Shown here: positions 33,818 to 43,088 of the stretch, in pieces
How positions within the stretch are numbered: position 1 is the stretch's first letter
Layout: every line of letters starts with the position of its first letter
Assembly: GCF_026341275.1 (NCBI RefSeq)
Contig: NZ_JAIFZO010000001.1
Coordinates: 511,910-575,909, forward strand
Origin: Streptomyces ortus
Lineage (GTDB): Bacteria; Actinomycetota; Actinomycetes; Streptomycetales; Streptomycetaceae
Length of the DNA: 64,000 nt
Reading direction: 5' to 3'
Translations under genes and position numbers: made by a program
The notes under the pieces: generated by a model
What the model saw: the letters and a program-made list of their open reading frames with translations, nothing else
Databases searched by the model: none
Told to the model about the DNA's origin: nothing

Positions 33818-35181
33818 CGCACGGCGTCTCCTCGGGCCCCGTTCCAGGCGCACGATCGCGAAGAAGCCCCCGGCCCCTCCACCACACCGGACGCGGCGGT
33901 CGCCTGGCATCGAACTCGTCGAGTACCAACACCCTCAAGCAACCCCTCCACCAATACGGTCAAGAGAAGGGCAACGCCATCAACAACACAGCCAACTCCG
34001 AAGGTTCGGCCCCGCACACAGGTGCATGGGTGCGTACGTGGGGCGCATCCCCGCAGGCACCGGACAACTCCGTCAGCTGCATCGATCCGTTCGAGGACGC
34101 GACGCTGCGGCAGATCGTCCGCATCACAGGCGGCGGACACCGCATCCGCATCCGAGTCAGCAACGAATACGGAACCGCACCGCTGACCATCGGCGCCGCT
34201 CGTGTCGCCCTCACGGACACCGACGACACACTGCAACACGGAAGCGGTCATGCGGTGACCTTCAGCGGCCGGTCGGCCGCCACCGTGCCGGTGGGCGCAC
34301 CGATCCTCAGTGACCCCATCGATCTGCGGACCGCCGACTTGTCTCGGCTGACCATCAGCCTCCACCTGCCTGGCCGAGTCGACACCGCAACCTGCCACGG
34401 AACCTTCCACGCGCTCGGCTGGCTCATACCCGGCGACGCGACCGCCCTCACGTCACCACCCGCGGACGCCGCTCCCTTGCCGGCGCAAGCCCTGATCACG
34501 GCCGTGGAAGTGCAGCCCGAGGCACCGACCCAGGCCATCGCCGTGATCGGCGACTCCCGTGTCGATGGCATGGGATCCACCCCTGGCACCGACCGACGCT
34601 GGACGGACAGACTCGCCGAACGTCTCGCAGCCCGCGGCGGACAGGCACTCTGCGTGGTCAACCAGGGCATCAGCGGCAACCGCATGCTCAACGACGGCAT
34701 CGGCACCGCCGCCCTTGCCCGCTTCGACCGCGACATCCTCGCCACGCCCGGCCTCGGCCATGTGGTGATCGCCGTGGGCAACGACCTCGTCTTCTCCTTC
34801 GCCCCACACACCGAGGAGACCGCAGGTCTCCTCTCGATGTTCCCCGGCACACCCGTCGGTGTCGACGACATCATCGCCGCACACCTCCAACTGGTGGCAC
34901 GCGCCCGCGCACACGGTGTGAAGGCCCACGCGGCGACCATAGCGCCCTACGGCAGCTCGGAACTGTACTCGGCCGAAGGTGACAAGGCGCGCGAGGAGGT
35001 CAACACGTGGATACGCACGAGCGACACCTTCGACGGCATACTCGACTTCGACGCCGTCTGGCGCGACCCCGCCGACTCCACCCACATCCGCAGTGACCTG
35101 CACATGGGTGACCACCTTCACGGCAATGACGCGGGCTATGCCGCCCTCGCGGAATCCATCGACCTCTCCCTCTTCAACTGA
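33814..35181 (+). CDS. SGNH/GDSL-family hydrolase, start uncertain
   Basis: An esterase-type hydrolase. The SGNH blocks are IAVIGDSRVDGMG (nucleophile Ser), NQGISGNRML (Gly/Asn), VIAVGNDLVFSF (Asn) and a catalytic Asp/His pair in HMGDHLHGNDAGY near the end. A lectin-like beta-domain precedes it (TLRQIVRITGGGHRIRIRVS), as in actinobacterial SGNH enzymes that normally carry a signal peptide. None is seen here. GTG 33814 overlaps the monooxygenase stop but has no ribosome site. The conserved part begins only at about 34010 (TGAWVRTWGASPQ). A non-canonical ATC at 33979 has a fair AGAGAAGG before it. The sequence between looks non-protein-like, so the start may have been lost. Confidence 0.78.
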   Translation: MTHGVSSGPVPGARSRRSPRPLHHTGRGGRLASNSSSTNTLKQPLHQYGQEKGNAINNTANSEGSAPHTGAWVRTWGASPQAPDNSVSCIDPFEDATLRQIVRITGGGHRIRIRVSNEYGTAPLTIGAARVALTDTDDTLQHGSGHAVTFSGRSAATVPVGAPILSDPIDLRTADLSRLTISLHLPGRVDTATCHGTFHALGWLIPGDATALTSPPADAAPLPAQALITAVEVQPEAPTQAIAVIGDSRVDGMGSTPGTDRRWTDRLAERLAARGGQALCVVNQGISGNRMLNDGIGTAALARFDRDILATPGLGHVVIAVGNDLVFSFAPHTEETAGLLSMFPGTPVGVDDIIAAHLQLVARARAHGVKAHAATIAPYGSSELYSAEGDKAREEVNTWIRTSDTFDGILDFDAVWRDPADSTHIRSDLHMGDHLHGNDAGYAALAESIDLSLFN

Positions 35182-35420
35182 CCGATGGCAGGGGCGGTTT
35201 CTGAGCGACGATGCGGCAGAAGGTCCCCCGAACGCCTCCGACAGTGCCGCGGCAGCGCGGCACATACGGCGACCGCTCATGGCGAAGTAGTCATACGTTT
35301 CGCGCTCTTCGGCGGGAGGCCGGGCGGGGGCAGGCCCGCCGACAGTCGGGATGAGGCGCCCACTTAGGGCGAGGCGAGTGTGCGATGGCGGTCGGCGAGA
35401 ATGCGGCGGCGCGACGCGCC

Positions 35421-36662
35421 TCAGCGGACGGCGAGGGTCCCACGGGCGAACGCCCAGATGATCAGGGCGGCGGCGAGCAGGGCGCCGGCGCCCGTCATGA
35501 CCAGCGTCCAGCCGCCGCCCTGCCACAGCACGGTGGCCAGCGCGGACCCGATCGTGCCGCCGATGAAGTTGCCGCTGACGAAAGCGGTGTTGAGCCGGCT
35601 GCGGCTCTGCGGTTCCACGCTCATCAGCCGGGTCTGGTTGAGTACGTTGACGGTCTGGATCCCGATGTCCAGCACCAGCACCGCGATCAGGACGGCGACG
35701 ACCGAGTGGGCGCCGATGCCGCCGACTACGACCGCGACCAGGGCAAGCAGCAGTCCCGCACCGGTTCCCCGCACCGACCAGCCGCGATCATGGAGCAGGC
35801 CGGCTCGGCGGGCGGCCAGCGCACCGGCCAGACCGACAAGGCCGACCAGCCCGATCCGGGTGACCGAGTACTCGTACGGAGGAGCGCTGAGCAGGAAGGT
35901 CAAAGCGGTCCAGAACAGGGTGAAGACCATCATCGCAAGGCTGCTCAGGACCATGGTGATCTGTACGGACCGGTGGCGGCGCACCGTGGTGAGCACCGAC
36001 ATCAACAGCGCGGGATAGCCGGCTGAGGCACGGGCCGGGATGTCCGGCAGCACCCGGGCCAGTACGGCGGCGAGAACCACCATGAGTGCTGCTGCCAGCC
36101 AGTAGATGGCGCGCCAGCCGAACGCGTCGGCGACCAGTCCGCTCACTGTTCGTGACACAAGGATGCCGATGAGGATCCCGGACGCGACCGTGCCGACGAC
36201 CTGACCGCGCTGGTCGTCACGTGCCAGATCACCGGCGAGCGGTACCAGCAGTTGCCCGGCCACCGTGGTCACCCCGACCAGCGCGAGCGCGACCAGCAGC
36301 GCAGCGAAGTTCGGTGCGATGGCGCCCGCCACGAGCGCGGCGGCTGAAGCAAGCATGATCGCGGGAATGAGCCGGCGCCGGCTGAGACGGTCACCCAGCG
36401 GCACCACCAGGAACGTCCCCACCGTGTAGCCGATCTGCGTCAGGGTGACCAGCAGTCCGGCAGATCCAGGGCTTACGTGCAACGCTCCGGCGATCGTGTC
36501 GAGCAGGGGCTGTGCCCAGTACAGGTTGCCGACCGCCGCTCCCGCCGCGATCGCGAAGAGCACCGTCGTACCGGAGCCCATTCCACCAGGCCCGGGCCCC
36601 GGGACGGGTACGCGAGAGGCGGAGGTGGGTGCGGCCTTGGACGCCGTGAACTTTTCCGTCAT
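35421..36662 (-). CDS. MFS transporter
   Basis: A 413-aa secondary transporter with twelve predicted helices. Loop 2-3 carries the MFS signature PLGDRLSRRRLIPAIML. The protein resembles AraJ/YdhP-type drug or sugar exporters (GNLYWAQPLLDTIAGAL, VLNQTRLMSVEPQSRSRLNT). A Ser/Pro/Gly-rich cytoplasmic N-terminus precedes helix 1. The ATG at 36662 lacks a strong ribosome site. It is convergent with the SGNH gene; the 240-bp gap between them shows no gene. Substrate unknown, with drug export the usual role of this subgroup. Confidence 0.9.
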   Translation of the reverse strand: MTEKFTASKAAPTSASRVPVPGPGPGGMGSGTTVLFAIAAGAAVGNLYWAQPLLDTIAGALHVSPGSAGLLVTLTQIGYTVGTFLVVPLGDRLSRRRLIPAIMLASAAALVAGAIAPNFAALLVALALVGVTTVAGQLLVPLAGDLARDDQRGQVVGTVASGILIGILVSRTVSGLVADAFGWRAIYWLAAALMVVLAAVLARVLPDIPARASAGYPALLMSVLTTVRRHRSVQITMVLSSLAMMVFTLFWTALTFLLSAPPYEYSVTRIGLVGLVGLAGALAARRAGLLHDRGWSVRGTGAGLLLALVAVVVGGIGAHSVVAVLIAVLVLDIGIQTVNVLNQTRLMSVEPQSRSRLNTAFVSGNFIGGTIGSALATVLWQGGGWTLVMTGAGALLAAALIIWAFARGTLAVR

Positions 36663-36714
36663 GGAATGAGGTAATCACGCTGGTCAACTGCGTGGCAGAA
36701 CCCGCCGAACAAGG

Positions 36715-37452
36715 TCACGTGCCCGGCGGCCCGGGCGACCGGGTGATCTCCTGGTCGGCGGCTTCGATGATGGCCAGTACGGCTGCCGCCGCGGCGGCGG
36801 GATCGCGGGCCTCGACGGCCCGTACGACATCGCGGTGACCCGGCAGCGAGGCTTCCACCGCGCCGGGGGTCCGGGTGCTGACGACGAAGCTGTGTTCCAG
36901 CGCGATGTCGACGGCACGGCCCAGCGAGCCGAGCAGGCGGTTGCCGCCGGCGTCGAGCAGGGCCCGGTGGAAGGCGATGTCGGCCTCGACGTAGCCACTG
37001 CGGCCGGGTCTCGCCGCCGCGGCCTCCATGGCCGCCAGGCAGTCGTACAGGACGCGTACGTCCTCGGGCCCGGCCCGCTCGGCGGCGAGCCGGGCCGCCG
37101 CGGGCTCGACGATCCGGCGCAGTTCACCGGTGTCGCGCAGCAGAGCCGCGGAGTCCCCGGCCTGTTTCCAGCGCAGCACGTCACGGTCGAGGTGGTTCCA
37201 CTGCTCCGGGGGCAGAACGCGGGTGCCGGTGCGCGGGCGCACGTGCAGCATCCCCTTGGCCACCAGCGACTTGACCGCTTCCCGCAGCAGTCCCCGGCTG
37301 ACGCCGATCTCGGCGGCGAGCGCGTCCTCGACCGGCAGCGGATCCCCGGGCTCCCACGCGCCGCCCACGATGCGCCGTCCCAGCTCGTCGACCACCCGCT
37401 GGTGCGTGGTCGGAAAGTGCGCCACGATCTCCGCTCGCCCCCTGGACGCCAT
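36715..37452 (-). CDS. GntR/FadR-family regulator (FCD domain)
   Basis: A 245-aa regulator. The winged helix is at residues 15-80 (HQRVVDELGRRIVGGAWEPG, AEIGVSRGLLREAVKSL). The FCD all-helical domain follows, with metal-site residues D(I)AFH (ADIAFHRALLDAG) and histidines in GHRDVVRAV. This subtype (DgoR/LgoR-like) usually senses sugar acids. It diverges from a sugar-acid dehydratase, which it probably represses. No ribosome site precedes its ATG, and a palindrome sits only six bases upstream, so it may be read from a leaderless transcript. Confidence 0.92.
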   Translation of the reverse strand: MASRGRAEIVAHFPTTHQRVVDELGRRIVGGAWEPGDPLPVEDALAAEIGVSRGLLREAVKSLVAKGMLHVRPRTGTRVLPPEQWNHLDRDVLRWKQAGDSAALLRDTGELRRIVEPAAARLAAERAGPEDVRVLYDCLAAMEAAAARPGRSGYVEADIAFHRALLDAGGNRLLGSLGRAVDIALEHSFVVSTRTPGAVEASLPGHRDVVRAVEARDPAAAAAAVLAIIEAADQEITRSPGPPGT

Positions 37453-37458
37453 TCATCG

Positions 37459-37473
37459 AATCATTTAATGATT
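37459..37473. promoter_or_regulatory. GntR operator candidate
   Basis: AATCATTTAATGATT has perfect 7-bp arms around one central base. It begins six bases upstream of the GntR start and about 105 bp upstream of the dehydratase. An ATGAT-TG-TCAT element overlaps its right side. AT-rich palindromes of this kind are typical of FadR-type GntR regulators. Confidence 0.65.
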
Positions 37474-37510
37474 GTCATACAGGGTACGGCCCGCGGGGCC
37501 GCATCCGGGA

Positions 37511-37550
37511 ACACCCCATCGCGAAGCGGAACACCCCATCGCGAAGCGGA
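37511..37550. repeat. 20-bp exact tandem duplication
   Basis: ACACCCCATCGCGAAGCGGA occurs twice head to tail (37511-37530 and 37531-37550) between the GntR operator and the dehydratase ribosome site. An exact copy this short implies a recent slippage event in the dehydratase leader. Confidence 0.9.
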
Positions 37551-37577
37551 CGACGACCGAGCCACGGGAGTACCTGT

Positions 37578-39314
37578 ATGACCGACGGTCAGAGGACGAG
37601 CCGCCGCAGCCAGGCATGGTTCGGCGCACAGGGCCGCAGCGGGATGGTGTACCGCTCCTGGATGCGCAACCAAGGACTCGGGCACGAGGTGTTCGACGGG
37701 CGCCCCGTCATCGGGATCGCGACCAGCGCCTCCGAGCTCGCCCCCTGCAACGCCCATCTGACCCGCGTCGCCGAAGCCGTCAGGCGCGGCGTGTGGCAGG
37801 CGGGCGGCCTGCCGCTCGTGTTCCCCACCATGGCCACCGGCGAGACCCTGATGCGCCCCACCGCCATGCTGTACCGCAACCTCATGGCCATGGAGGTCGA
37901 GGAGCTGATCCGGGCCAATCCCCTCGACGGTGTCGTCCTGCTGTCCGGCTGCGACAAGACGACCCCCGCCATGCTCATGGGCGCCGCCAGCGTCGACCTG
38001 CCCGCCGTCATGGTCACCGGCGGGCCGATGCTCAACGGCAAGTACCGGGGCCAGGACGTGGGATCCGGCACCCATGTCTGGAAGTTCGAGGAGGACCTGA
38101 AGACCGGCCGGATGACCGAGGAGGAGTGCTTCTTCGCGGAAGGGTGCATGGCCCGCTCCGAGGGGCACTGCATGACGATGGGAACCGCCTCGACGATGGC
38201 CTGCGTGGCCGAGGCGCTCGGTATGCAGCTGCCGGGCTCGGCGGCCTGGCCCGCGGTCGACTCCCGGCGGATGGAGACCGCCCAGGCGGCGGGACAGCGC
38301 ATCGTGACGATGGTGGAGGAGGAGCTGCGCCCCTCGCGGATCCTGACCCGGGAGGCGTTCGAGAACGCCATCCGGGTCAACGCGGCCATCGGCGGCTCCA
38401 CGAACGCGGTCATCCATCTCACCGCCCTCGCCGGACGCGTCGGCGTCGAGCTGGACCTGCGGGACTTCGACGACCTGGTCCGCGCGGTGCCGACCCTGGT
38501 CAACCTGATGCCCAGCGGCACCTACCTCATGGAGGACTTCTGCTACGCGGGCGGCCTGCCCGCCGTCATGTCCGAACTGCTCGGCGGCGGGCTGCTGCAC
38601 GGCGGACGGATCACGGTCACCGGACGCACCGTCGCCGAGAACCTGGAGAAGGCCGAACGGATCGACTCCGACGTCATCACCGGCCTCGACGCCCCCTTCC
38701 AGCCCGCCGGCACCGGTATCGCCGTCCTGCGCGGCAACCTGTGCCCCGACGGCGCCGTGATCAAGCAGTCCGCCGCCTCACCGCACCTGCTCACCCACCG
38801 CGGTCCCGCACGTGTCTTCGACTCTCCCGAGGCCTACCACGAGGTGGCCGACGACCCGGACCTCGACATCGACGAGAACACCGTCATCGTCATCCGCAAC
38901 GCCGGCCCCAAGGGCTATCCCGGCATGCCCGAGGTCTCCAACGTCCCGCTCCCCGCCAAGCTGCTGAAGGCCGGCGTCAAGGACATGGTGCGGATCTGTG
39001 ACGGCCGGATGAGCGGCACCGGGTACGGGACGGTGGTCCTGCACGTGGCGCCCGAGGCCGCCGTCGGCGGACCCCTCGCCCTGGTGCAGGACGGGGACAC
39101 CATCGTCCTCGACGTCCCGGAACGCGTCCTGCGCCTGGACGTGGACGACGCCGAACTCACGCGACGCCGGCAGGCCTGGCGGGCACCTGCCGAGCGGCAC
39201 ACCAGCGGCTACGCCTGGCTCTACACCCAGAACGTGCAACAGGCCGACCAGGGCGCCGACTTCGGTTTCCTGCGCGGAAGCCGCGGACACGAGGTACCCC
39301 GCGACTCCCACTGA
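37578..39314 (+). CDS. IlvD/Edd-family sugar-acid dehydratase (XylD/AraC-like)
   Basis: A 578-aa Fe-S dehydratase. Cluster cysteines are in PCNAH (about 56), LSGCDKTTPAMLMG (about 125) and ARSEGHCMTMGTAST (about 198). The Mg/substrate motif GGSTNAVIHL and the C-terminal GRMSGTGYGTVVLHV are typical. Length and context match pentonate dehydratases rather than valine-pathway IlvD. Such enzymes convert D-xylonate or L-arabinonate to the 2-keto-3-deoxy acid. The ATG at 37578 has GGGAG upstream. It is followed by a XylX-like FAH dehydratase, the next step of the non-phosphorylating pentose route, and is divergent from GntR. Confidence 0.9.
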   Translation: MTDGQRTSRRSQAWFGAQGRSGMVYRSWMRNQGLGHEVFDGRPVIGIATSASELAPCNAHLTRVAEAVRRGVWQAGGLPLVFPTMATGETLMRPTAMLYRNLMAMEVEELIRANPLDGVVLLSGCDKTTPAMLMGAASVDLPAVMVTGGPMLNGKYRGQDVGSGTHVWKFEEDLKTGRMTEEECFFAEGCMARSEGHCMTMGTASTMACVAEALGMQLPGSAAWPAVDSRRMETAQAAGQRIVTMVEEELRPSRILTREAFENAIRVNAAIGGSTNAVIHLTALAGRVGVELDLRDFDDLVRAVPTLVNLMPSGTYLMEDFCYAGGLPAVMSELLGGGLLHGGRITVTGRTVAENLEKAERIDSDVITGLDAPFQPAGTGIAVLRGNLCPDGAVIKQSAASPHLLTHRGPARVFDSPEAYHEVADDPDLDIDENTVIVIRNAGPKGYPGMPEVSNVPLPAKLLKAGVKDMVRICDGRMSGTGYGTVVLHVAPEAAVGGPLALVQDGDTIVLDVPERVLRLDVDDAELTRRRQAWRAPAERHTSGYAWLYTQNVQQADQGADFGFLRGSRGHEVPRDSH

Positions 39315-39382
39315 CCGCCGTGCAGCGCCCGCCCCCGGCCACCCCGGTCGGCGCACCCCTCGAATCCAGGAGAGCATCGATC

Positions 39383-40606
39383 GTGGAACCGGCAGCAGCG
39401 CGCCCTCGCCCCACCGGGGACAGGACACAGGCCCTCACCACCGGCTCCGTCCTTCCGGAGGACGCCGACCGGGCCGCCCTGGTGGCACGCGTCCACGATC
39501 CGGAACAGGGCGGACCCTGTGTGGCCGCGGTCCGCGGCGAGCGGCTCGTCGACCTGACGGCCCTCGCACCCACCGTCTCGGACCTCATGGAACGCGACGA
39601 CGCGGCGGCAGTCGTCCGCGAGGCCGACGGCGGACACACCTGGCACCTGGCCGAACTGCTCGCCGCACCGGCCGGCCGCCGTGACGTCGCGCACCTGCTC
39701 GCCCCCGTCGATCTGCAGGTGATCAAGGCCGCCGGCGTCACCTTCGCCCGGAGTCTGCTGGAACGCGTCATCGAGGAGCGCACGGGCGGCGATCCGACCC
39801 AGGCCGCGCGGGTCCGCGCCCGCGTCGGACAGCTGGTGGGCGGCACGCTCGACGGCATCCGTCCCGGCTCGCCCGAAGCGGACAAGGCGAAGGAACTGCT
39901 CGTCTCCGAAGGACTGTGGTCGCAGTACCTGGAGGTCGGGATCGGCCCGGACCCGGAAGTGTTCACCAAGGCCCCGGTCCTGTCCGCGGTCGGCACCGGC
40001 GCCGACATCGGAGTGCTCGGTGCCTCGGTGTGGAACAACCCCGAGCCCGAGGCCGTCCTCGTCGTGGACTCGCGCGGCCGGGTACGCGGCGCGACGCTCG
40101 GCAACGACGTCAACCTCCGCGACATCGAGGGGCGCAGCGCCCTGCTGCTGGCCCGGGCGAAGGACAACAACGCCTCCTGCGCGATCGGCCCGTTCGTCCG
40201 CCTGCTCGACGAGGACTTCGACCTCGACACCGTACGCGGGATCGACATCGACCTGCGGATCGACGGCGCGGACGGCTACGTACTGCACGGCAGCAGTTCC
40301 ATGCGGGAGATCAGCCGCGACGTACTGGACCTGGTGGCCGCCACGCACGGCCCGCACCATCAATACCCCGACGGGTTCGTGCTGTTCACCGGAACGCTGT
40401 TCGCCCCCACCGAGGACCGGCACGCACCCGGCGCGGGCTTCACCCACGAGTACGGCGACCTCGTGCGGATCTCCAGCCCGCGCCTGGGCGCTCTGGTCAA
40501 CACCGTCGTCCCCAGCGAGCAGGCCGCGCCGTGGACGTACGGCGTAGGAGCGCTGATGCGCGACCTCGCCCGGCGCGGCGTGCTCCGAGACGACCGGGAC
40601 TCGTGA
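39383..40606 (+). CDS. FAH-family 2-keto-3-deoxy-pentonate dehydratase (XylX-like)
   Basis: A 407-aa member of the fumarylacetoacetate hydrolase superfamily. The C-terminal barrel shows QVIKAAGVTFARSLLERVIE, VGIGPDPEVFTKAPVLSAVG, WNNPEPEAVLVV and LGNDVNLRDIEGRSALLL. The acidic metal ligands and NNASCAIGPF match Caulobacter XylX, which dehydrates 2-keto-3-deoxy-xylonate to alpha-ketoglutarate semialdehyde. The N-terminal 110 residues are a family-specific lid domain. The GTG at 39383 has AGGAGA upstream and lies 68 bp after the dehydratase, in the same operon. The semialdehyde dehydrogenase, sugar dehydrogenase and lactonase are not in this window. Confidence 0.87.
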   Translation: MEPAAARPRPTGDRTQALTTGSVLPEDADRAALVARVHDPEQGGPCVAAVRGERLVDLTALAPTVSDLMERDDAAAVVREADGGHTWHLAELLAAPAGRRDVAHLLAPVDLQVIKAAGVTFARSLLERVIEERTGGDPTQAARVRARVGQLVGGTLDGIRPGSPEADKAKELLVSEGLWSQYLEVGIGPDPEVFTKAPVLSAVGTGADIGVLGASVWNNPEPEAVLVVDSRGRVRGATLGNDVNLRDIEGRSALLLARAKDNNASCAIGPFVRLLDEDFDLDTVRGIDIDLRIDGADGYVLHGSSSMREISRDVLDLVAATHGPHHQYPDGFVLFTGTLFAPTEDRHAPGAGFTHEYGDLVRISSPRLGALVNTVVPSEQAAPWTYGVGALMRDLARRGVLRDDRDS

Positions 40607-40630
40607 CGGACGACCGCCGCCGAGTCCCGC

Positions 40631-43012
40631 TCACGCCCGGGTGACGGGCTCCTGCACGACGGTGGCATGCAGACGCCGCGTGTGATCCACCTGGCGCTCG
40701 GCCCCGGTCAGCGTCACTCCGGCCGTCAGGCGCGCATCCGCGCTGGAGGCGGCCAACCGCAGTTCCAGCGCGCCCGGTTCGACGACGCGCCGGCCGTCGC
40801 GTCCGGTGAAGGAGGCGAGGTCGGCCGGAACCGTGACACGCAGGCGCCGTGCCTCGCCCGGCCGCAGCGCGACCCGGGCATAGCCGATCAGGCGCTGCAC
40901 CGGCTGGACGACGGAGGCGACCGGGTCGTGCAGATAGAGCTGGACCACCTCGGTCCCGGACCGCCCGCCCGTGTTGCGGACGGTGAACGCGAGCGCGAAC
41001 TCGCCGTCGGTCGGGGCCTCCTGGACGTCCACGCTCAGATCCGTCCAGTCGAAGCGCGTATAGGACAGACCGTGACCGAAGGCGAACGCGGGCGTCGGGT
41101 CGATGCTGGACACCTCACTGGCGTGGGCGAGCCGCGCCCCGAGGTACGTGGCCGGCTGCGAGCCCGGCCCGCGCGGCACACCGACCGGCAGACGTCCCGA
41201 GGGATCGGTACGGCCGCTGAGCACCCCGGCGATCGCACGCGTGCCCTCCTCACCCGGGAAGAAGGACTGCACGATCGCGGCGGACTCCTCCACGGCACGG
41301 CCGAGGGCGTACGGGCGTCCCGCGAGGAGCACGGTGACCAGAGGTGTCTCCAGGTCGAGCAGGGTGTCGAGCAGGTGCTGCTGCGCGCCGGGCAGCGCCA
41401 GTGTCTCGACGTCGCACCCCTCGCCGCTGGTGCCCCGCCCGAAGAGTCCGGCGCGGTCGCCGAGCACCGCCAGCGCGACGTCCGCCTCGCGGGCCGCCCG
41501 CGCGGCCTCCTGGATCCCTGACACGTCTCCGTCGTCGACCCCGGTGCCGCGGACGACCGTGATCTCGGCGTCGGGGAACTCCGCGGACAGGGCGTCGCGC
41601 AGCGTGGGCAGCTCGATGCCGAGCGGGGTCCCGGGGTGGCGGACGCCGATGTGCTGGGGGAAGGAGTAGCAGCCCAGTACGGCGACCGGCTCGTCGGCGT
41701 TGGGACCGAGCAGGGCGATACGGCGCGGCCTTCCGAGCGGCAGGGTGCCGTCGTTGCTGAGCAGCACGACCGCTTCCTCGGCGACCGTGCGGGCCAGCGC
41801 GCGGTTCTCCGGAGTGTCCAGGTCGATGCGGCCGCGCAGGGCGGCCGGGTCGTCCAGGTCCGCGCCGTCGAGCGCGGCCGGCAGCGGAGTCCAGTCCGGG
41901 TCGAGCAGGCCGAGGAGCACCTTCTGGGTGAGGGTCCGGCGCAGGGCGCGATCCACCAGCGCCTCGGGTACGCGGCCGTCGGCGACGGCCTCGGCCAGGG
42001 GCGCGCCGTACGTCTTGACGTTGGGCAGTTCGACGTCGACGCCTGCCTTCAGGGCGGTGCCGGCGGCGCCGGCCCAGTCGGCCGCGACGCCGTGCAGGGT
42101 GGTGAGGAAGGCGATGGCGAAGTAGTCGGCGACGACGGTGCCGTCGAAGCCCCAGGTGTCGCGCAGCAGGCCGGTGAGCAGGTCCTCGTCGGCCGCGGAG
42201 GGCATGCCGTCGGTGTCGGTGTAGGCGTTCATCACCGACCGGGCGCCGCCTTCACGGATCGCCATCTCGAACGGAGGCAGCAGCACGTCGGCACGCTCCC
42301 GCGGGCCCATGGAGGAGGGCGCGAGGTTACGGCCGGCGCGCGAGGCCGAGTAGCCGGCGAAGTGCTTGAGGGTGGCGACGATCCCGGCGGATTCGAGGCC
42401 CTGTACGTAGGCCGTCCCGATGCTGCCGACGAGGTACGGGTCCTCGCCGATGGTCTCCTCGACGCGGCCCCAGCGGGCGTCGCGCACCACGTCGAGCACG
42501 GGCGCCAAACCCTGGTGGACGCCGACGGCACGCATGTCGCGGCCGATGGCGGCTGCCATGCGCCGCACCACGTCCGGATCGAAGGTGGCGCCCCAGGACA
42601 GCGGAACGGGGTAGGCCGTGGCCCCCCAGGCGGCGAAGCCGGCCAGACACTCGTCATGGGCGAGCGCGGGGATGCCGAACCGGTTCGAGGCGGCGATACG
42701 GGTCTGGGTGCGGGCCAGTGAGAGCGCGCCCAGAGCGGGGTCCACCGGGACCGTGCCGAAGGGCCGGGTCAACTGGCCGAGGCCGGTGGGCAGGAGGGCG
42801 TCGAGATCGACGGCCTCCTCCATGTCGTGCTGGTAGGGGGCCACTTCACCGCCCTGGTCGGAGGCGCCCACCCATACTCCGTACAGCTGGGCGATCTTCT
42901 CCTGGAGGGTCATCGCGCCGATCAGGGCGTCGACTCTCGCGGTGACGGGAACGGTCGGATCGTTCCAGAGGCGGATTCCGGGGGTGTTCTCTACAACCAC
43001 GTCGGCGTTCAC
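40631..43012 (-). CDS. GH3 beta-glycosidase, probably beta-xylosidase (BxlA-like)
   Basis: A 793-aa three-domain GH3 enzyme. The barrel domain contains the KHFAGY motif (about 216) and the nucleophile Asp296 in GTVVADYFAI. The second alpha/beta domain spans about 410-630 (VAEEAVVLLSNDGTLPLG), and a FnIII-like domain follows from about 690 (GTEVVQLYLHD). There is no signal peptide, so it works inside the cell on imported oligosaccharides. It is the last gene behind a binding protein and two permeases, the order of the Streptomyces bxlEFGA xylobiose operon. Beta-glucosidase activity is the main alternative. Confidence 0.92.
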   Translation of the reverse strand: MNADVVVENTPGIRLWNDPTVPVTARVDALIGAMTLQEKIAQLYGVWVGASDQGGEVAPYQHDMEEAVDLDALLPTGLGQLTRPFGTVPVDPALGALSLARTQTRIAASNRFGIPALAHDECLAGFAAWGATAYPVPLSWGATFDPDVVRRMAAAIGRDMRAVGVHQGLAPVLDVVRDARWGRVEETIGEDPYLVGSIGTAYVQGLESAGIVATLKHFAGYSASRAGRNLAPSSMGPRERADVLLPPFEMAIREGGARSVMNAYTDTDGMPSAADEDLLTGLLRDTWGFDGTVVADYFAIAFLTTLHGVAADWAGAAGTALKAGVDVELPNVKTYGAPLAEAVADGRVPEALVDRALRRTLTQKVLLGLLDPDWTPLPAALDGADLDDPAALRGRIDLDTPENRALARTVAEEAVVLLSNDGTLPLGRPRRIALLGPNADEPVAVLGCYSFPQHIGVRHPGTPLGIELPTLRDALSAEFPDAEITVVRGTGVDDGDVSGIQEAARAAREADVALAVLGDRAGLFGRGTSGEGCDVETLALPGAQQHLLDTLLDLETPLVTVLLAGRPYALGRAVEESAAIVQSFFPGEEGTRAIAGVLSGRTDPSGRLPVGVPRGPGSQPATYLGARLAHASEVSSIDPTPAFAFGHGLSYTRFDWTDLSVDVQEAPTDGEFALAFTVRNTGGRSGTEVVQLYLHDPVASVVQPVQRLIGYARVALRPGEARRLRVTVPADLASFTGRDGRRVVEPGALELRLAASSADARLTAGVTLTGAERQVDHTRRLHATVVQEPVTRA

Positions 43013-43088
43013 TTTCCTCCTACGCCCCTCAGGGCCTTGACCGGGGCGTGCGGGGCGAACAGGTGGACGAGCGGGACGTCGGCACGGC

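Noticed and set aside
35182..35420. GC-rich partial inverted repeat (about 35310-35345) between the SGNH and MFS genes as a shared terminator.
   Set aside because: The stem is interrupted and no better than expected at this GC content.
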